A stretch of DNA of 64,000 nt, from contig CM019214.1 of assembly GCA_009741485.1 (NCBI GenBank), positions 3,953,152-4,017,151 of the forward strand, given 5' to 3'. Source of the DNA: Malurus cyaneus samueli. Its lineage: Eukaryota; Chordata; Aves; Passeriformes; Maluridae. The position numbers were made by a program, and so were the translations under genes. The first letter of the stretch is position 1; each line of letters opens with the position of its first letter. The notes under the pieces are model-generated. The model had not been told where the DNA came from and did no database searches. It was given only the letters and a program-made list of their open reading frames with translations. Shown one piece after another: positions 24,801 to 36,092 of this stretch.

Positions 24801-26690
24801 TCATGGCAGGGTTTCTTTTCTTTGTTTCTTTGTCTCTTTCTGTTTTTTTTGTTTTATCCTTGTGCGGGGGTGTATCCCACAAAGATTCGGTTTTTTTTTC
24901 ATCTACTTGTTTTGGGCACTTCCATTAATTTAAAGCAACTAATAAGCATAAATTAAGTGTATGTGGACAATGGGTATTAGTACTAAGTATGAACTGTGGG
25001 GTTTTCAGCATGGAACTATTGGAGACCACTGCTCTCAAATAGCTAAAGCAAATCAGATCACACAATTATCTATTATCAGGGCTGATTTCAGGGATAATCA
25101 GTGCCAGGGGTGGCAGTGAGCAGAGATGTAGCAGGGAAATTGCCACCTCATAAATATGGAGTTACTCTGAGCCCTGCTCAGTGTGTTTCACACTCTTTTT
25201 CATCCAGTCTTCCCATTAGCACTCCACTCTTTTAATTAGTGTGGTAAATAGAGCTGGATTCTCTATTTGCTAATGCCGACTCCTTCATAAATACATGTAC
25301 AAAGTGGGATCTCAGCTGCCATTTTCCTCATCAGAAATATCCAAAACTGCTGTAATATAACAGGTGAAAGCAAAAGGGCTGTCAGATGAATGACAAAACG
25401 TACAGCAGAGAGAATGATACTTTCAAGTGGAAATGAGAACTGTTGCAGTGGTTTTAAAAGTTGCATTGACTGCTGGATCTTTGCTCTCTTTGGCCCAGCT
25501 GTACTTAAATACAAATTAACACTGGAACGAGTGATATCTTTGCATTAAAAAAAAATTTCATCAACTGCATTAAAAAATTCATTTTCATCAACCTCATTCC
25601 TATGGTGAGTCTTGTTTTTGCAGCCATAATGACAAAAAAAACATGAATTGAAGCTGACAGGCTGAACTACAGAGCACATAAAAGATAAATATGTCCAACA
25701 TACCCACATCACCATCCTGGGAGGAAAGTAAAACTGGTGGATGTTGCCCAAGTGATACTTGCCTGCCACCCCTTCCTAGTTACACATACAGAGTTTATGC
25801 CTCTGTTTCCACTCATTTTACTAATAAGTAAACAGAAAAACACCTGGATATTAAAGAACAAATATGCATTGGAAAATAGGTGCCAGGGACTGTTGTTTGG
25901 ACTGTTGTTTCCCAGTTCTTCAGCAGACCCTGCAAGGAACTAACCTGGGTCAATGGTGATTTAGTATCAGTCCTTTTCATATTAAACAAGACATTCAGAG
26001 TCATTTTAATTTCCAGCTTCATGAACACTTCCTGAGTTCTAACAAAAATAAATAGAAAGAGTGAAGAAGAATAACAGCATATATATGTTTTGTAAGATCG
26101 TCTTACTCCCCTGAACAAACACATGTCCTATGCTTACCTCACTGTAGTGGGACAATTAATAGGTGGAAATAAGCTATTTTATTTTACTTTCTTTTTGAAA
26201 GGCAAGCTGGTGTATGTTTGAGGGGAGATTGGTTACACATTCCCCAAGCTGCTCCTTCTCTGAATGTCTGCTTGCACTTCCTTCAGCTTGAAGCCTCCTG
26301 GTGGAACAGGGATCCTAGTTTGGTGTGCTAGCTCCAAGAAGATGCTCATTTGGACAAGCTGCTCCCTGGACAAGCCATAGCAGCAGCTTGGAGTGATGCC
26401 TGATGATTTTTGCCTTTTCTTTTTTATATACCCTTTTATATATTTTGTATATCCTTCTAGATATTTTCTGTACCCTTTATGTATTATTCCTTGTACCCTA
26501 AGCCCACATGCTTGTCATTTTTGTAGCATAATATTCTGGCTTAGCTTTGGGGCTCCTCTAGCAAAAAAACAAACATTTTCGGCAGGAGGCCAGTGAGCTC
26601 TATGCTATCTCAAAACTTGAGGCTTGGATGAAGTCTTCTGTCTGGAATACATTGCGTAAACTGAGCTCTAACCTCATCTGAGGGGGATTC
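21861..26690. other. AT-rich non-coding DNA
   Basis: No gene is seen. A short tandem duplication of TATACATATTC lies at 22903-22932. Bases 26390-26560 contain pyrimidine-rich DNA with repeated TATA-like motifs and may belong to the LTR-like block that follows. Open frames are 60-100 codons and without recognisable domains. Confidence 0.55.
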
Positions 26691-26693
26691 TTT

Positions 26694-26911
26694 AGAAAAG
26701 GGGGACATTGCTTCATTTATTAAGTTTTTTATCGGGGAATTCTAAACAGATATGCTAATTTGCAAGATCTGTAAAAATTACATATGCATTATACAGGGTG
26801 TGCATTTTTGGCGTTTTCCTTTTTGACGAGCTGTGCACCTGGGACCCTATTAAAATATCCAGGCAAAAACCTTTCATCCCCTTAACTGTGTCTTCCTTAT
26901 AATTCTAAACC
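26694..26911 (+). mobile_element. Possible 3' LTR preceded by a polypurine tract
   Basis: A short polypurine tract (AGAAAAGGGGG near 26693-26703) is followed by a block containing ATTAAA near 26850 and AT-rich ends, which is how an internal region meets a 3' LTR. No matching 5' LTR or coding remnant is recognised upstream, and the terminal bases are not clear. It lies only about 75 bases left of a better-supported LTR in the opposite orientation. Confidence 0.3.
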
Positions 26912-27047
26912 AGCCAAAAGGCAACAGGAGAGGGCAGGACAAGGCCAGGTACAGGCCAATCCTGGTTGTGCATTGCTGATTCTCTGTCGCTGTTGGGGCA
27001 GCCATGATGCAAATACATGGAAAGTACTCAAAAAGGGCCAACAGCCA

Positions 27048-27053
27048 TTTATT
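27048..27053 (-). promoter_or_regulatory. LTR poly(A) signal
   Basis: TTTATT on the plus strand is AATAAA on the minus strand, 13 bases after the TATA box of the same LTR. Confidence 0.5.
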
Positions 27054-27066
27054 CCAAGAATCAGTG

Positions 27067-27076
27067 TCATTTATAC
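27067..27076 (-). promoter_or_regulatory. LTR TATA box
   Basis: GTATAAATGA on the minus strand, in the U3 end of the LTR at 26985-27287. Confidence 0.5.
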
Positions 27077-27287
27077 ACTTTTGTATGTTATCCATCGTGT
27101 CACATATTCATTGGCTACTAAACTACTACAATGGGTTCATTGGCTATTACTCAACTACAACACACACTATTGGTTGCCTATAGCACAAGCATTCAAGCAT
27201 TCAGAAAAACACCAGGTGCAGCCTTGGTGCCGTTTTTCTTCTTCTGTTGTTTAAGTTTCTTACTTCTGTTGATACTACATTCTCACA

Positions 27288-30200
27288 GGTAGAAATACCA
27301 GCTCTATCACTTGTTTTCCAGGGTTATGTAACTTGTTTTTCACCTCCAGTTTAGCTAAATCATTTCCTAACAAGAATCCTTCCCTGGGTAGCCAAAGTAA
27401 CAGTAGAGAGCAAGGATTTTACAGGGAAAACAAGGCCCTTGTTTTATAAGGTTTAACTTACCCGCAACAATTCCCAGCCTTTGGTCTGTCCTGGGAGATG
27501 ACCATGTGGGATTTCCTCTGCAGCTTTGTAACTGTACAATAAATACCATATGTGTGTCATCTTAGCACAAAATCCACTTCCATGGGAGTCCCCACATTCC
27601 CTGCCCCAGGTGAGCTGCTCTGCTCTTGTTGCATCCTGAGATGTGTGAGAATAGTCAACCAAGTGCATAAAATTAGTCCTTTAGTGTTAAAGTGCCACAG
27701 CCATGTTGGATGATTCCTACATAAAGTGATTTCTGACAGTGTACATTCAGTTTTCTGGCAGATACCTCAGTGCTCTGCAGAGACACAGCTCTAACTGGGT
27801 TTCCTTTAATATTTCAACTGCAAGAAATTGGATTCAATGTGGCAGGCACAAGTCTGCTTTCCAAATATTTGAAATTATAAAAGAAGCAGAAAAAATATAT
27901 TGTTGAATTAATATATGTCATTCAGACTTGCTAATATATTTTAATAATGAGCAGATCTGACTAAAAGCCTCCTTTTAACTCTGCAGGTAATTGAAGAATT
28001 TCACGAGAGAAGAATGATCTCTTACTGTGTTTTTCCTTTGTTTCTGTTGAGAGCAAAGATTCAAATGCTTCTTTCTAACTTTCCCAATCCTTTTTTAGTC
28101 ATTAACCCTTAATCTAAGTGCAATTATTTAAAATATTTTGGTGGAAATCTCTCTACAATCACAATTTTATCAGAGCAGTTGCTTCACAGCTGACAAGTCA
28201 ATCTGTAGATACACTTGAGGATGACAATAATTAAAAAAACCCTTGACAAATTGTCAGTCAAAAAAAAAAAGAAGTTTGTTGCAAATATTTTGAATGTTAA
28301 TTTAACACTTGCTGATGATCCCTGACAGTCAGTCCAGGGAGGTGAAATCTGAATTCCTCCACAGAAAAGGACTTGATGGCAAAAAAAACCCAAAAAAACA
28401 GAACAATGGAGCTCCAAGACCAGTTTTGAAAGAGGCAGATGTTTAGCATCCAGAGGTGCATGGTGGTCCTTGGATTTGTTGGGAGAACTCATTTTTTCCC
28501 ATTATATTGTGGCTCAGTCATGTGCAAACTCAGGTTGCTCGAATTGAATTGTGCCTTTACACTGAAGTTACACAGACAGGTGAACAACAACAAAAACATT
28601 CTGGTGATGAACACCAGCTGCTTCTGGGCCAGGCTAGACTGGTACAGAGATCTGAAAAGACTTTGAAAAGCCTTGTGAATTAACTCCATGTTAAATGGGC
28701 CTCTATAAATCCATGCAAACATGAGCTAGCAATTACAATTTTAACAATCAAAAATCAGAGTAGTGCAGCTTCTCTACTCTTTCTGCTTTTTTTTTTTAAA
28801 ATGTTTAACCATTTTATAAAATACCATATGTGTATTTTGCCCATTCTCAAGCTGCAGCATATCCAAGATAGCAAAAAATCTTTACTCCACTCCAACCTTT
28901 TTGCTTCTTTAACAACAGTTTCCTAAGTCCAAAAGGCTCAAGTTCCTTAACATTTGCTCTTCAGAATGCCATTTTCTTTCTTAGGTAGTAGTGCTTATAA
29001 AAGTAAACTAAGTGCTATTTTACAGCAAGGGGAAGCAGAAGTACTCGATCACTGGCCTCTCTATTTTTTGCACCCTGTTGCCAATTTCTTTATTAACTGG
29101 TTTTCTACTTAACACAATCCTGGGTCATTTTGATGAATGTCTTTGAATTTTTGGCTTCAGGTGTGTGGTACTCCGAGCAAGACTTTGTCATTTTATTTGT
29201 GTTCAATTTGTTTTCTAACTTCATTATTAAGTCAATTACACGATTATTATCTGCATATTTTCTCTACCTCTACTCACATTCCTAAAATTAAACAGGTGAA
29301 CTTACACCAATGCAAGACTAAGAAAATGGAGAGTGAAACTCCTCTTTTCTTTATTTTTTTTTGACTCAAGAAGAAACATTCTTCTAGGCAAAAAGAACAA
29401 ACCACGACCTGTGAATATAATCATGAATATGCCACACATAGTGAGCTATTCTTTGACTTGGTGGCCCCAGCCCATGTGCCAACAACAATGAAGGACACAT
29501 CTGAAGTGCACTTCACAGTAAAATATACACTTTTGTCAGAAACTTTTAGGGGAATCAGGAACATTCATTACCGGAAGTGCAAATGTGCTGTATAATACAA
29601 GAAAAAAAAAAAAAAAAGAAAAAAATGAGAATTAAAAAAAAAATAAATAAAATAAGTAAGTGTTTGCTCTTTTAAACTACTATAATGATGTTGAGAAGAA
29701 TAGAATATAGGAGAGGAAAACCGTCCTAGTGTTTAAAGATGTTTTATTTTGGATAATGATGAGGTCTCTCTGGAACTATTTTATTCTTGGATTGAATGTT
29801 CCTTGGATGTGATGGGCAATGTTGTCCAAGCGTAGATATATTTATAGATTATTTGTAATGGATTATAATGCTAATAGAAATTTAATAAAGATTTGGTGAA
29901 GAATACTTTAGAAAAATTTAAATAGATTATGCCATTAAAGCTGTAGGCACAGCAGTGTTGGATTAAGATTATTGTGAGAATCTAGTTTTGTTCACAAGTT
30001 TCCAACACAGACAAAATTTCAAACACTCTTCCAAGAGACAAAATTTCAAATACTTTGGCTTTGGGAAAAGGTCCTTAATGGTCCCTAATTTTTATAAATT
30101 AGAAATGAGAACGAGATGTCGAAATATCTTTGAGGATAGGGACCAAAACATTTAAGCTTTTACTGCACATGACAGTATAAGCCAAAAGATGTCTAATGAT

Positions 30201-31195
30201 AGCTATGAAAATGTAATTAGGCATTACTTCACAGAGTGCTTAAGTCTGTGCATGAGGCACTGCTGATTGCCTTTGCAAATATGGTTATGAGTGCTGCAAC
30301 TGAGAGGTTATTTTGTAACTTTTTAATAGAAAGGCTTTAATACAGGATACATCATCGTGCAATAAATAATTCCTCTTGGCATTTATTTTTATTTCATTTC
30401 AGTTACTTAAAGGCCTGTTTATTAAAGGTTCAACATACATTTTTTTCTCCAGAATTAAGTACACCAAAAATCAAATCTAAAGTAAACATTTCACAGCAGT
30501 GTTTTACATGTAAAGCTTTCTGATAAATCTTCAATTTTACAAACATCGTAGCAGCAAAAAAAAAAAAAAAGGCAGAAAAAAGGCATAACTTGATCCATCA
30601 CAAGCACATTTTCATGAGGAAGCCCATGACAAGATTTTGTGTCGTTCACCAGTATTTGTGCTCCCAGGAGGTAAGCAGGTCACCAATTTAGTAAGTACTC
30701 ATCAGCAAATAAGCTTTCAGGTTTTTCAGTGTATTTAGAGTGCTGACTTTCAGTTTTGCTTGAATAGTTTTATAATCTATAATTCTATAGGCTATAATTC
30801 TAAGATGAAACCCAAGCTTTTTAATCAACTGTGACAAAAGCCTATATGCAGTTTTGAATAGCACTTTTGAAAGATGGAAATAAATTACCTCTTTATTTTC
30901 AATACCAGTAGAGTCTCATTTTCCATTTACACCATGTGCTTCTTGTTAGCTGAGGGAGTTGCCATAAATTAGTTAGGGCAGATGAAGTCTGTAGCAAAGC
31001 CATACTTCCTTCTTGCTTCAAAGCCATCATTGTAAAGCATAAATTATCACAAGGAAAGCTTTTATGTACTTTTTTGACTGTTTATTTTTTGATTTATAGA
31101 ATAATTAAAAGATAATATGAGAATCAAAACCCTACATAGCCAGAAAACTGGTTTTAATATAGGACAGGTCATTCACTGTGGTTAGGATAAATAAC

Positions 31196-31198
<3 letters not shown>
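27288..31198. other. Non-coding DNA, possibly retroviral at its left edge
   Basis: Bases 27290-27690 have more balanced composition than the rest and may be internal retroviral sequence, but no domain is visible. The remainder is AT-rich with A-runs at 28260-28270, 29601-29616 and 30556-30570. A short direct repeat of GACAAAATTTCAAA lies at 30010 and 30037. No gene is recognised. Confidence 0.5.

Positions 31199-31229
<31 letters not shown>
31199..31229. repeat. Homopolymer of 31 T
   Basis: This is the longest uninterrupted homopolymer in the window. No LINE or SINE body is recognised on either side. Confidence 0.9.
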
Positions 31230-34200
31230 CCTGGGGGTGACTGTGTTTTCGTAGACTTTTACAACAGCTCCCTTACCTAGCTTAATCAAGCTGTAGAAAT
31301 AGTTCTGATGCAACACAAATGGACTGGCAGAGGCAGAATGTAATGTGAACTCCTGGAAAAAGCATACATGGTTTTGTAGGATTTTAAAAAGACTTTAATC
31401 CAGAAGGTTAAATTTTCTCCAGAAAAATACAATTACCAACAAAAAAGGTGTGACGTCTTCCCATATAATCTCTTGGTCCTATTTTATTTGGTTATTTATA
31501 TTAATGAAAATTAAGGATAAAGTCTAATTTTGAATAGGGAAATGTTTGTTTCAGCTTATAGTTGACAATAAGCAGCTGCCTCAACATGACTGCCTTTAAA
31601 CATGCATCTAAAAAAAGATCAGTATATTTAACTGGAATCAAACTATACAGATGCCTTTAAGGATAGATAAGCTATCTCCAAGAGCTTTCAGCCTCAGACT
31701 CTGATCAAGTTTGAGAGTCTGTTATTGAGCCAATAATTTGCTGAAATGGGCTTTTAGTAATTGTCGCTTACCCCATTAAAATATATAATTCATCCTAAAA
31801 TGTAATATCTAACTGAAGGACTCTTTAATATTTTAATTAGCCAGCCTCAGCTTTTGACAACTAATCAACCAAATAATTCCAATAGCATACATTAAAAACA
31901 CAGTATAAGATTTTCCAGGGGTGACCATAAACTGAGGGAAACTTTCTTTCTAGAACAAGAATCGACTGGCAAGAGCTGCCAGTTCTTGTTTAACATCATT
32001 GATCCTGAACATACTCTCTTTATCCTTAAGTGACAATGCATATTCTACATGACTATATGTACACATGCACATGCATGCACACATATGTATCTCAGACAGA
32101 GACTTTAAACATGTCAAACATTCACTGTCAAAAACAGCCAATTATTCTTGTTGCTTGTTTTGTGTTTTGTTTTTTCTTTTAAGAGCACAATATGTTATTA
32201 AATTTTGGGAATGGTAGTTTCCACTCAGGTTTAAATAAGTGATATATTTCAAAATTCACAGTGTGTCAAATGTAGGTTTTGCAGTGCGACAGGCACTGTG
32301 TGATCTTCTAAGAGTTCTCTGCATCTGAGCTTAAAAACACACATGTGCTCTTGCTGAAATCAGGGAGAACTGTAGATGCAGAAGTTCTCAAACCCACCTC
32401 TTCATTATTTGGTTCCTGTGTGATGAAGACATTTACTGTGACATTTAGGGGCCTCAGTAGAAAATTCTCTTCAGAAGCAGAATAATTGCTCTGGGAAAGA
32501 GGTATATATCCCCCTCCCTCCAATTAATATGATGGCAAAACTTTGTTGAAAGAATGTAATACATGTTGCTCTAGTGTCTTACCTTGATTTGGACTTCAGG
32601 AGTTTAAATACTTAAAAAAAGTTTTGTGATCAGATTAGCTTCCTGGAGACCAGATCTGTCTCAGACAAGATTTCTCTTTGTGGGGAAATAAGACTCACAA
32701 GCAGAATAATAATAAATGTCGCACAGGGAATTTTTGCTGGAGATTCTCTGAACTCAACTAACAGCAGTGCTGCAAATATACATATGTGCATGCCCAGATA
32801 AATAGATAAATGTAGGTGTAACAGGCAGTGTCTGCAGAACTGGGATGCAGATTTTTAACTTGGCCCCAAAAACATGAGGTACTGAACACTAAGGGACTAT
32901 GTCTGCTCATAAAGTCAATCAAATCTGTTAAAACTTCCAGCATGAATATTCTGCACACAGCCTTGCTGGGTCCCTAAAACAAAATAGAACAGATTCAGCG
33001 TTTAGTTAAGAGAGTGTTCCTCTGTTGTCAAGCCACAGTAATGAGATTTTGGCTACTGATACAGGCAGTCTGGAATGACAAGTGTCAGTCATGAAATTTA
33101 TGTCTCTGTACTGACTGCCTCCCTTCTGTATTGTTCTTATGGAAGAACAGTGATCACAGCTTGGCCAAAATGAGGTTAAATTATCTTCCTTCCATATTGG
33201 CTTCAGGAACAGACAGAAGATGAGCTGGAATAAGAAGAGGGAAGCAGCTATACATCTCCCCACATGGGTTTTAAAGACAGAACAGACAACGTTTGGGAGG
33301 CTCTGGATCAGCTGCTGAGAAGTGCATGAATCCCATTTTAAATTCTGCAGTGCTGTGCATGTGGTGGGGGAAGGGAAGGCGTGATGGAACTGCCACCTTC
33401 CCTCAAGCACCAGAGTGCAAAAAACAAGGCAGATTAAAAAGGAGAGGCAGAGGCTGAGAAACCAAGACACGGGGAGACAGACACAAATTACCGAATGTCT
33501 GGCTTGCTGTGGGACTGGGGGAATCCAGCTGATAGCCTGGGAAAAACTTGGCAGTGGGCGATAACAGGGTACTAAACTGAATAGTAATACTGGAGGAGAA
33601 ACTCCAGGCTCTCCTCGCTAGCTGGAGTAACCCAGCCTGCAATTTGATCTCAGACAGGTTTTCTAGCGGGAACCCCTGTGGTGGGAGCCAAAATTGCATC
33701 ACTGGAAGTTCATGAGAGTTGGCACACACCACGGGCAACCAGAGGGAACTGAAAATGGGAATATGGACAGAGAAATATGATCTCTCTCCCCGAATAATCC
33801 AAGGACAATTTCATGCCTTTTCTGAGTAATGCTTTTTTTATTATTTAAGGCTGGCAATACTTCATTCTTTTCCCGCTCACTTTGTTGAAGTAATAAACAC
33901 TGATCATCACAAACAAAGCTTAAAAAATACTTTTGGAATTATCAGATTATGAAAAAACTCCACATCTAGTTAATCTCTTAAAACTCCTATGAACAGCAGG
34001 AGGGGAGAATCCAGACATGAGACGTCCCCTGTGGAGGGTGTGTCCCGCTGCTTTACACAGGGACAAGCCCCTTTCCTCACAATCTACCACCACATGCCTT
34101 CCTGCCCGTAAATAGTTTCCCTCTAATTCTTCATTGCCTCTGACCCGGTTTTCTTACCTAGTTTTATTCTGTTTAACTCTGTTATCTTCAGAAGAGAATG

Positions 34201-34889
34201 TTTCTTCTGATATACTCTGGAATGCATGAAAAGATTCAAGTCCTTTATCTATGCAAATACAAGTGAAGGATACATCTTTTCTGCAGTTTATCGTTAATTT
34301 TCTGTTCCTCTATATCTGTTTATCTGTTTATGAATTATCAATTAATTGGTATTAAAGCTGAGAAGCAGCTAGACTACACTTGTAATAAATACACTATACT
34401 GTTGTCCTACCAACTAGCAAAAATAGGTGATTATCTGCTTGTCCGTATTTTAAGGTACGGTATTTAGGAGCTTAGATTTCTCCTGTAAGGAGAGCGGGTG
34501 TTTAAATACATCCAAGAACATTTTGTTTCCTGTGCCTGGTTACTTTCTCCATGAAGCGATGCCGTCTGCTTGGGGGCCTGGAGAGATGAGGGAAACAGCA
34601 TGAAAGGCAAGCTCTGAAAGTTGGTGTAGAGAGAAAATTGAAAGGAAAGGACTAATGGTGGGCTGGAGGCAGCCATCCAAATTGACACTTAATGGAAGGG
34701 TGCAAGGAAGCAATGCCAGCAGGATGCATTTTGTCCCTGACTGCAATGCGAGGTGACAAAGATGTGCCTTTCCTGTATTAAACACAAGAGAAAATGTTTT
34801 CCTGTGTCCCCTTTTCCTGCAAACGGATGAGGGATTTGACCAGCCTGCAGGTGCCAACTCGGGTGGCTTCGGAACAGTGCCACTGGACG
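31230..34889. other. Non-coding DNA upstream of the CpG island
   Basis: No gene or repeat is recognised. The 154-codon minus-strand frame at 33006-33470 is rich in Leu, Phe, Cys and Ser, with no domain, and is treated as chance. Confidence 0.6.
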
Positions 34890-35361
34890 AGATATTCAGG
34901 ATCTTCGCCTCTCCGAGGATGAACCACAAAGGAGCGGGGAGAAGCCAAACTCCAGCGGGTTTGTGCTTCGATCCTACCCGGGGGGCAGGCACAGGCACTC
35001 CCCGGGAAGGGCAGGGCAGGGCTGCAGGGCACGGACACAGCCCAAGCTGCCCGGACTGCCCTGACCCCCGAGGGCCGATCGGGGCAGCAGAGACGTGCAG
35101 CTGAGCTGCTCCCCAAAAAAACCCACTTGGCCCTTTGCCGCTGCCAGGCCAGGGTGGCTCCGTGCCGTCCGCCCCCTCGCTGTGCCGGGGGGGCACCGCT
35201 CTCTCATTGCTCCTCTCTGGCATCGCCCGCGGGGGCGGGGGGGCCGCAGCCGCTTCCCGGCGCTATTTCAGGGCGGGCGGCACCGCCCCGCACCTGGCCC
35301 GGCCCGTCCCGTCCCGGAGCCCTCCGCCCTCGTCCCCCGCCTCCTCCGCAGCTCCTCGGGC

Positions 35362-35412
35362 ATGGCTGAGCGGGCCGCCCCGGCCCGCTGCCGGCGGCGA
35401 AGCGGCCGATGA
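35362..35412 (+). CDS. Possible 16-codon upstream open reading frame
   Basis: The ATG at 35362 opens MAERAAPARCRRRSGR and stops at 35410-35412. The last four bases, ATGA at 35409-35412, join its stop to the next ATG. Such overlap is a known arrangement for reinitiation control, but here it is only a pattern in GC-rich DNA. It may be 5' UTR or not transcribed at all. Confidence 0.2.
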   Translation: MAERAAPARCRRRSGR

Positions 35413-35441
35413 GTTCCGCGATGTCATCCGCAGCCGCTCGG
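35409..35441 (+). CDS. Possible start of a coding first exon
   Basis: The ATG at 35409 reads MSSAMSSAAAR and reaches a GT at 35442 (CTCGG then GTAGGC) exactly on a codon boundary, giving a phase-0 donor. The Ser/Ala-rich start is common in proteins that begin inside CpG islands. I do not recognise the gene. Another frame across the same bases reads DEFRDVIRSRS, so the true frame, if any, is uncertain. No second exon can be identified in the 28 kb to the right. The exon may equally be untranslated. Confidence 0.22.
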
Positions 35442-35819
35442 GTAGGCACCGCTTCCGCGCTCCGCGCTCCTCCCCGGCCGGTCGGGGTTCTCTCCGGCGG
35501 GGAGCGCGATCCAGCGCTCGGCACTTTTATTTATCGGCTCTTTCCGAAATTATTCGTTTTATTTACTCAACTTTTCCCGCGGCTGTGCGGCATAGAAGGG
35601 CTCGCCCGGCGGCTCGCTGGGCGAATCGCGCATCTCGGCGTGACCAGCGCGACGCTCGTGTCCCTGTCCCAGCAAATGAGTGTCACCCTCGGGTCCCCCG
35701 GGTGTCCCCTACCTTGGGCTCTGTTTGTGTTGCTCATGTTGGCGGCCTGGTCCCTAAAGCGGTAAATGGGAACAGCTGTAACGCTCCCCCAGAGGATAAA
35801 GTTTCAGGTGCCTGGGTTG

Positions 35820-35846
<27 letters not shown>
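35820..35846. repeat. Homopolymer of 27 T
   Basis: It lies just right of the CpG island and is the left member of a T27/A26 inverted pair. Confidence 0.9.
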
Positions 35847-35850
<4 letters not shown>

Positions 35851-36066
35851 TTTAGTCCTGGAAAGAACCAGAATCCGTGGTAGTAATTGGTATTTATAGA
35901 CCATTCAAGCATTTACTCGTTTGCAGTGCAAGTGCATGTGGAGCTACAAGTTAAATTAACTTCTTTGACGCTATATGCTATGTGCTTGTTCAGTAAACAA
36001 GCCTTTCAAATAGTGATGTCCTTAGACAGTTACTGACGTTTAAAAATGTTCTCGTCTTGTACTTGT

Positions 36067-36092
36067 AAAAAAAAAAAAAAAAAAAAAAAAAA
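36067..36092. repeat. Homopolymer of 26 A
   Basis: It lies 220 bases right of the T27 run and is complementary to it. Confidence 0.9.

Larger units (their letters stand above)
26985..27287 (-). mobile_element. Endogenous retroviral LTR, about 303 bp, minus strand
   Basis: On the minus strand it begins TGTGAGAATG (27287) and ends CAACAGCGACA (26985), giving TGT...ACA ends. It has a GTATAAATGA TATA box and AATAAA just downstream, then GGCTGTTGGCCCTTTTTGAG in the R-U5 part. The tight TATA-AATAAA spacing is like the first LTR in the window, but the sequence is different. The flanks (GATTCTC on the left, GGTAGAA on the right) do not match, so it is either not a simple solo LTR or an end has been mis-set. 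No primer site is recognisable beside it. Confidence 0.6.
34890..35790. promoter_or_regulatory. CpG island, probable gene promoter
   Basis: Composition changes abruptly from AT-rich to very GC-rich with many CpG pairs, most densely at about 35150-35480. GC boxes are visible at 35231-35240 (GGGGGCGGGG) and 35271-35280 (GGGCGGGCGG), and no standard TATA box is seen nearby. This is the typical form of a vertebrate CpG-island promoter, and it is the only such island in the window. A splice-donor-like site at 35442 and plus-strand start codons favour transcription to the right, but a bidirectional promoter is possible. The long open frames on both strands here follow from GC-rich, stop-poor DNA and are not evidence of protein. 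Confidence 0.8.

Noticed and set aside
26985..27287. Reading the LTR as a clean solo LTR with target-site duplication
   Set aside because: The flanking bases do not match at any end placement tried.
33006..33470. 154-codon minus-strand frame with hydrophobic start
   Set aside because: No domain, no repeat family and no promoter nearby. A neighbouring overlapping frame is equally long.
34540..35223. 227-codon minus-strand open frame across the CpG island
   Set aside because: It runs from GC-rich into ordinary AT-rich DNA with no domain and no change in character. Stop codons are rare in such GC-rich sequence, so length alone is not evidence.
35135..35848. 237-codon plus-strand frame across the CpG island
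   Set aside because: Low-complexity Pro/Ala/Gly/Arg sequence ending in poly-Phe from the T27 run. It crosses the likely splice donor.
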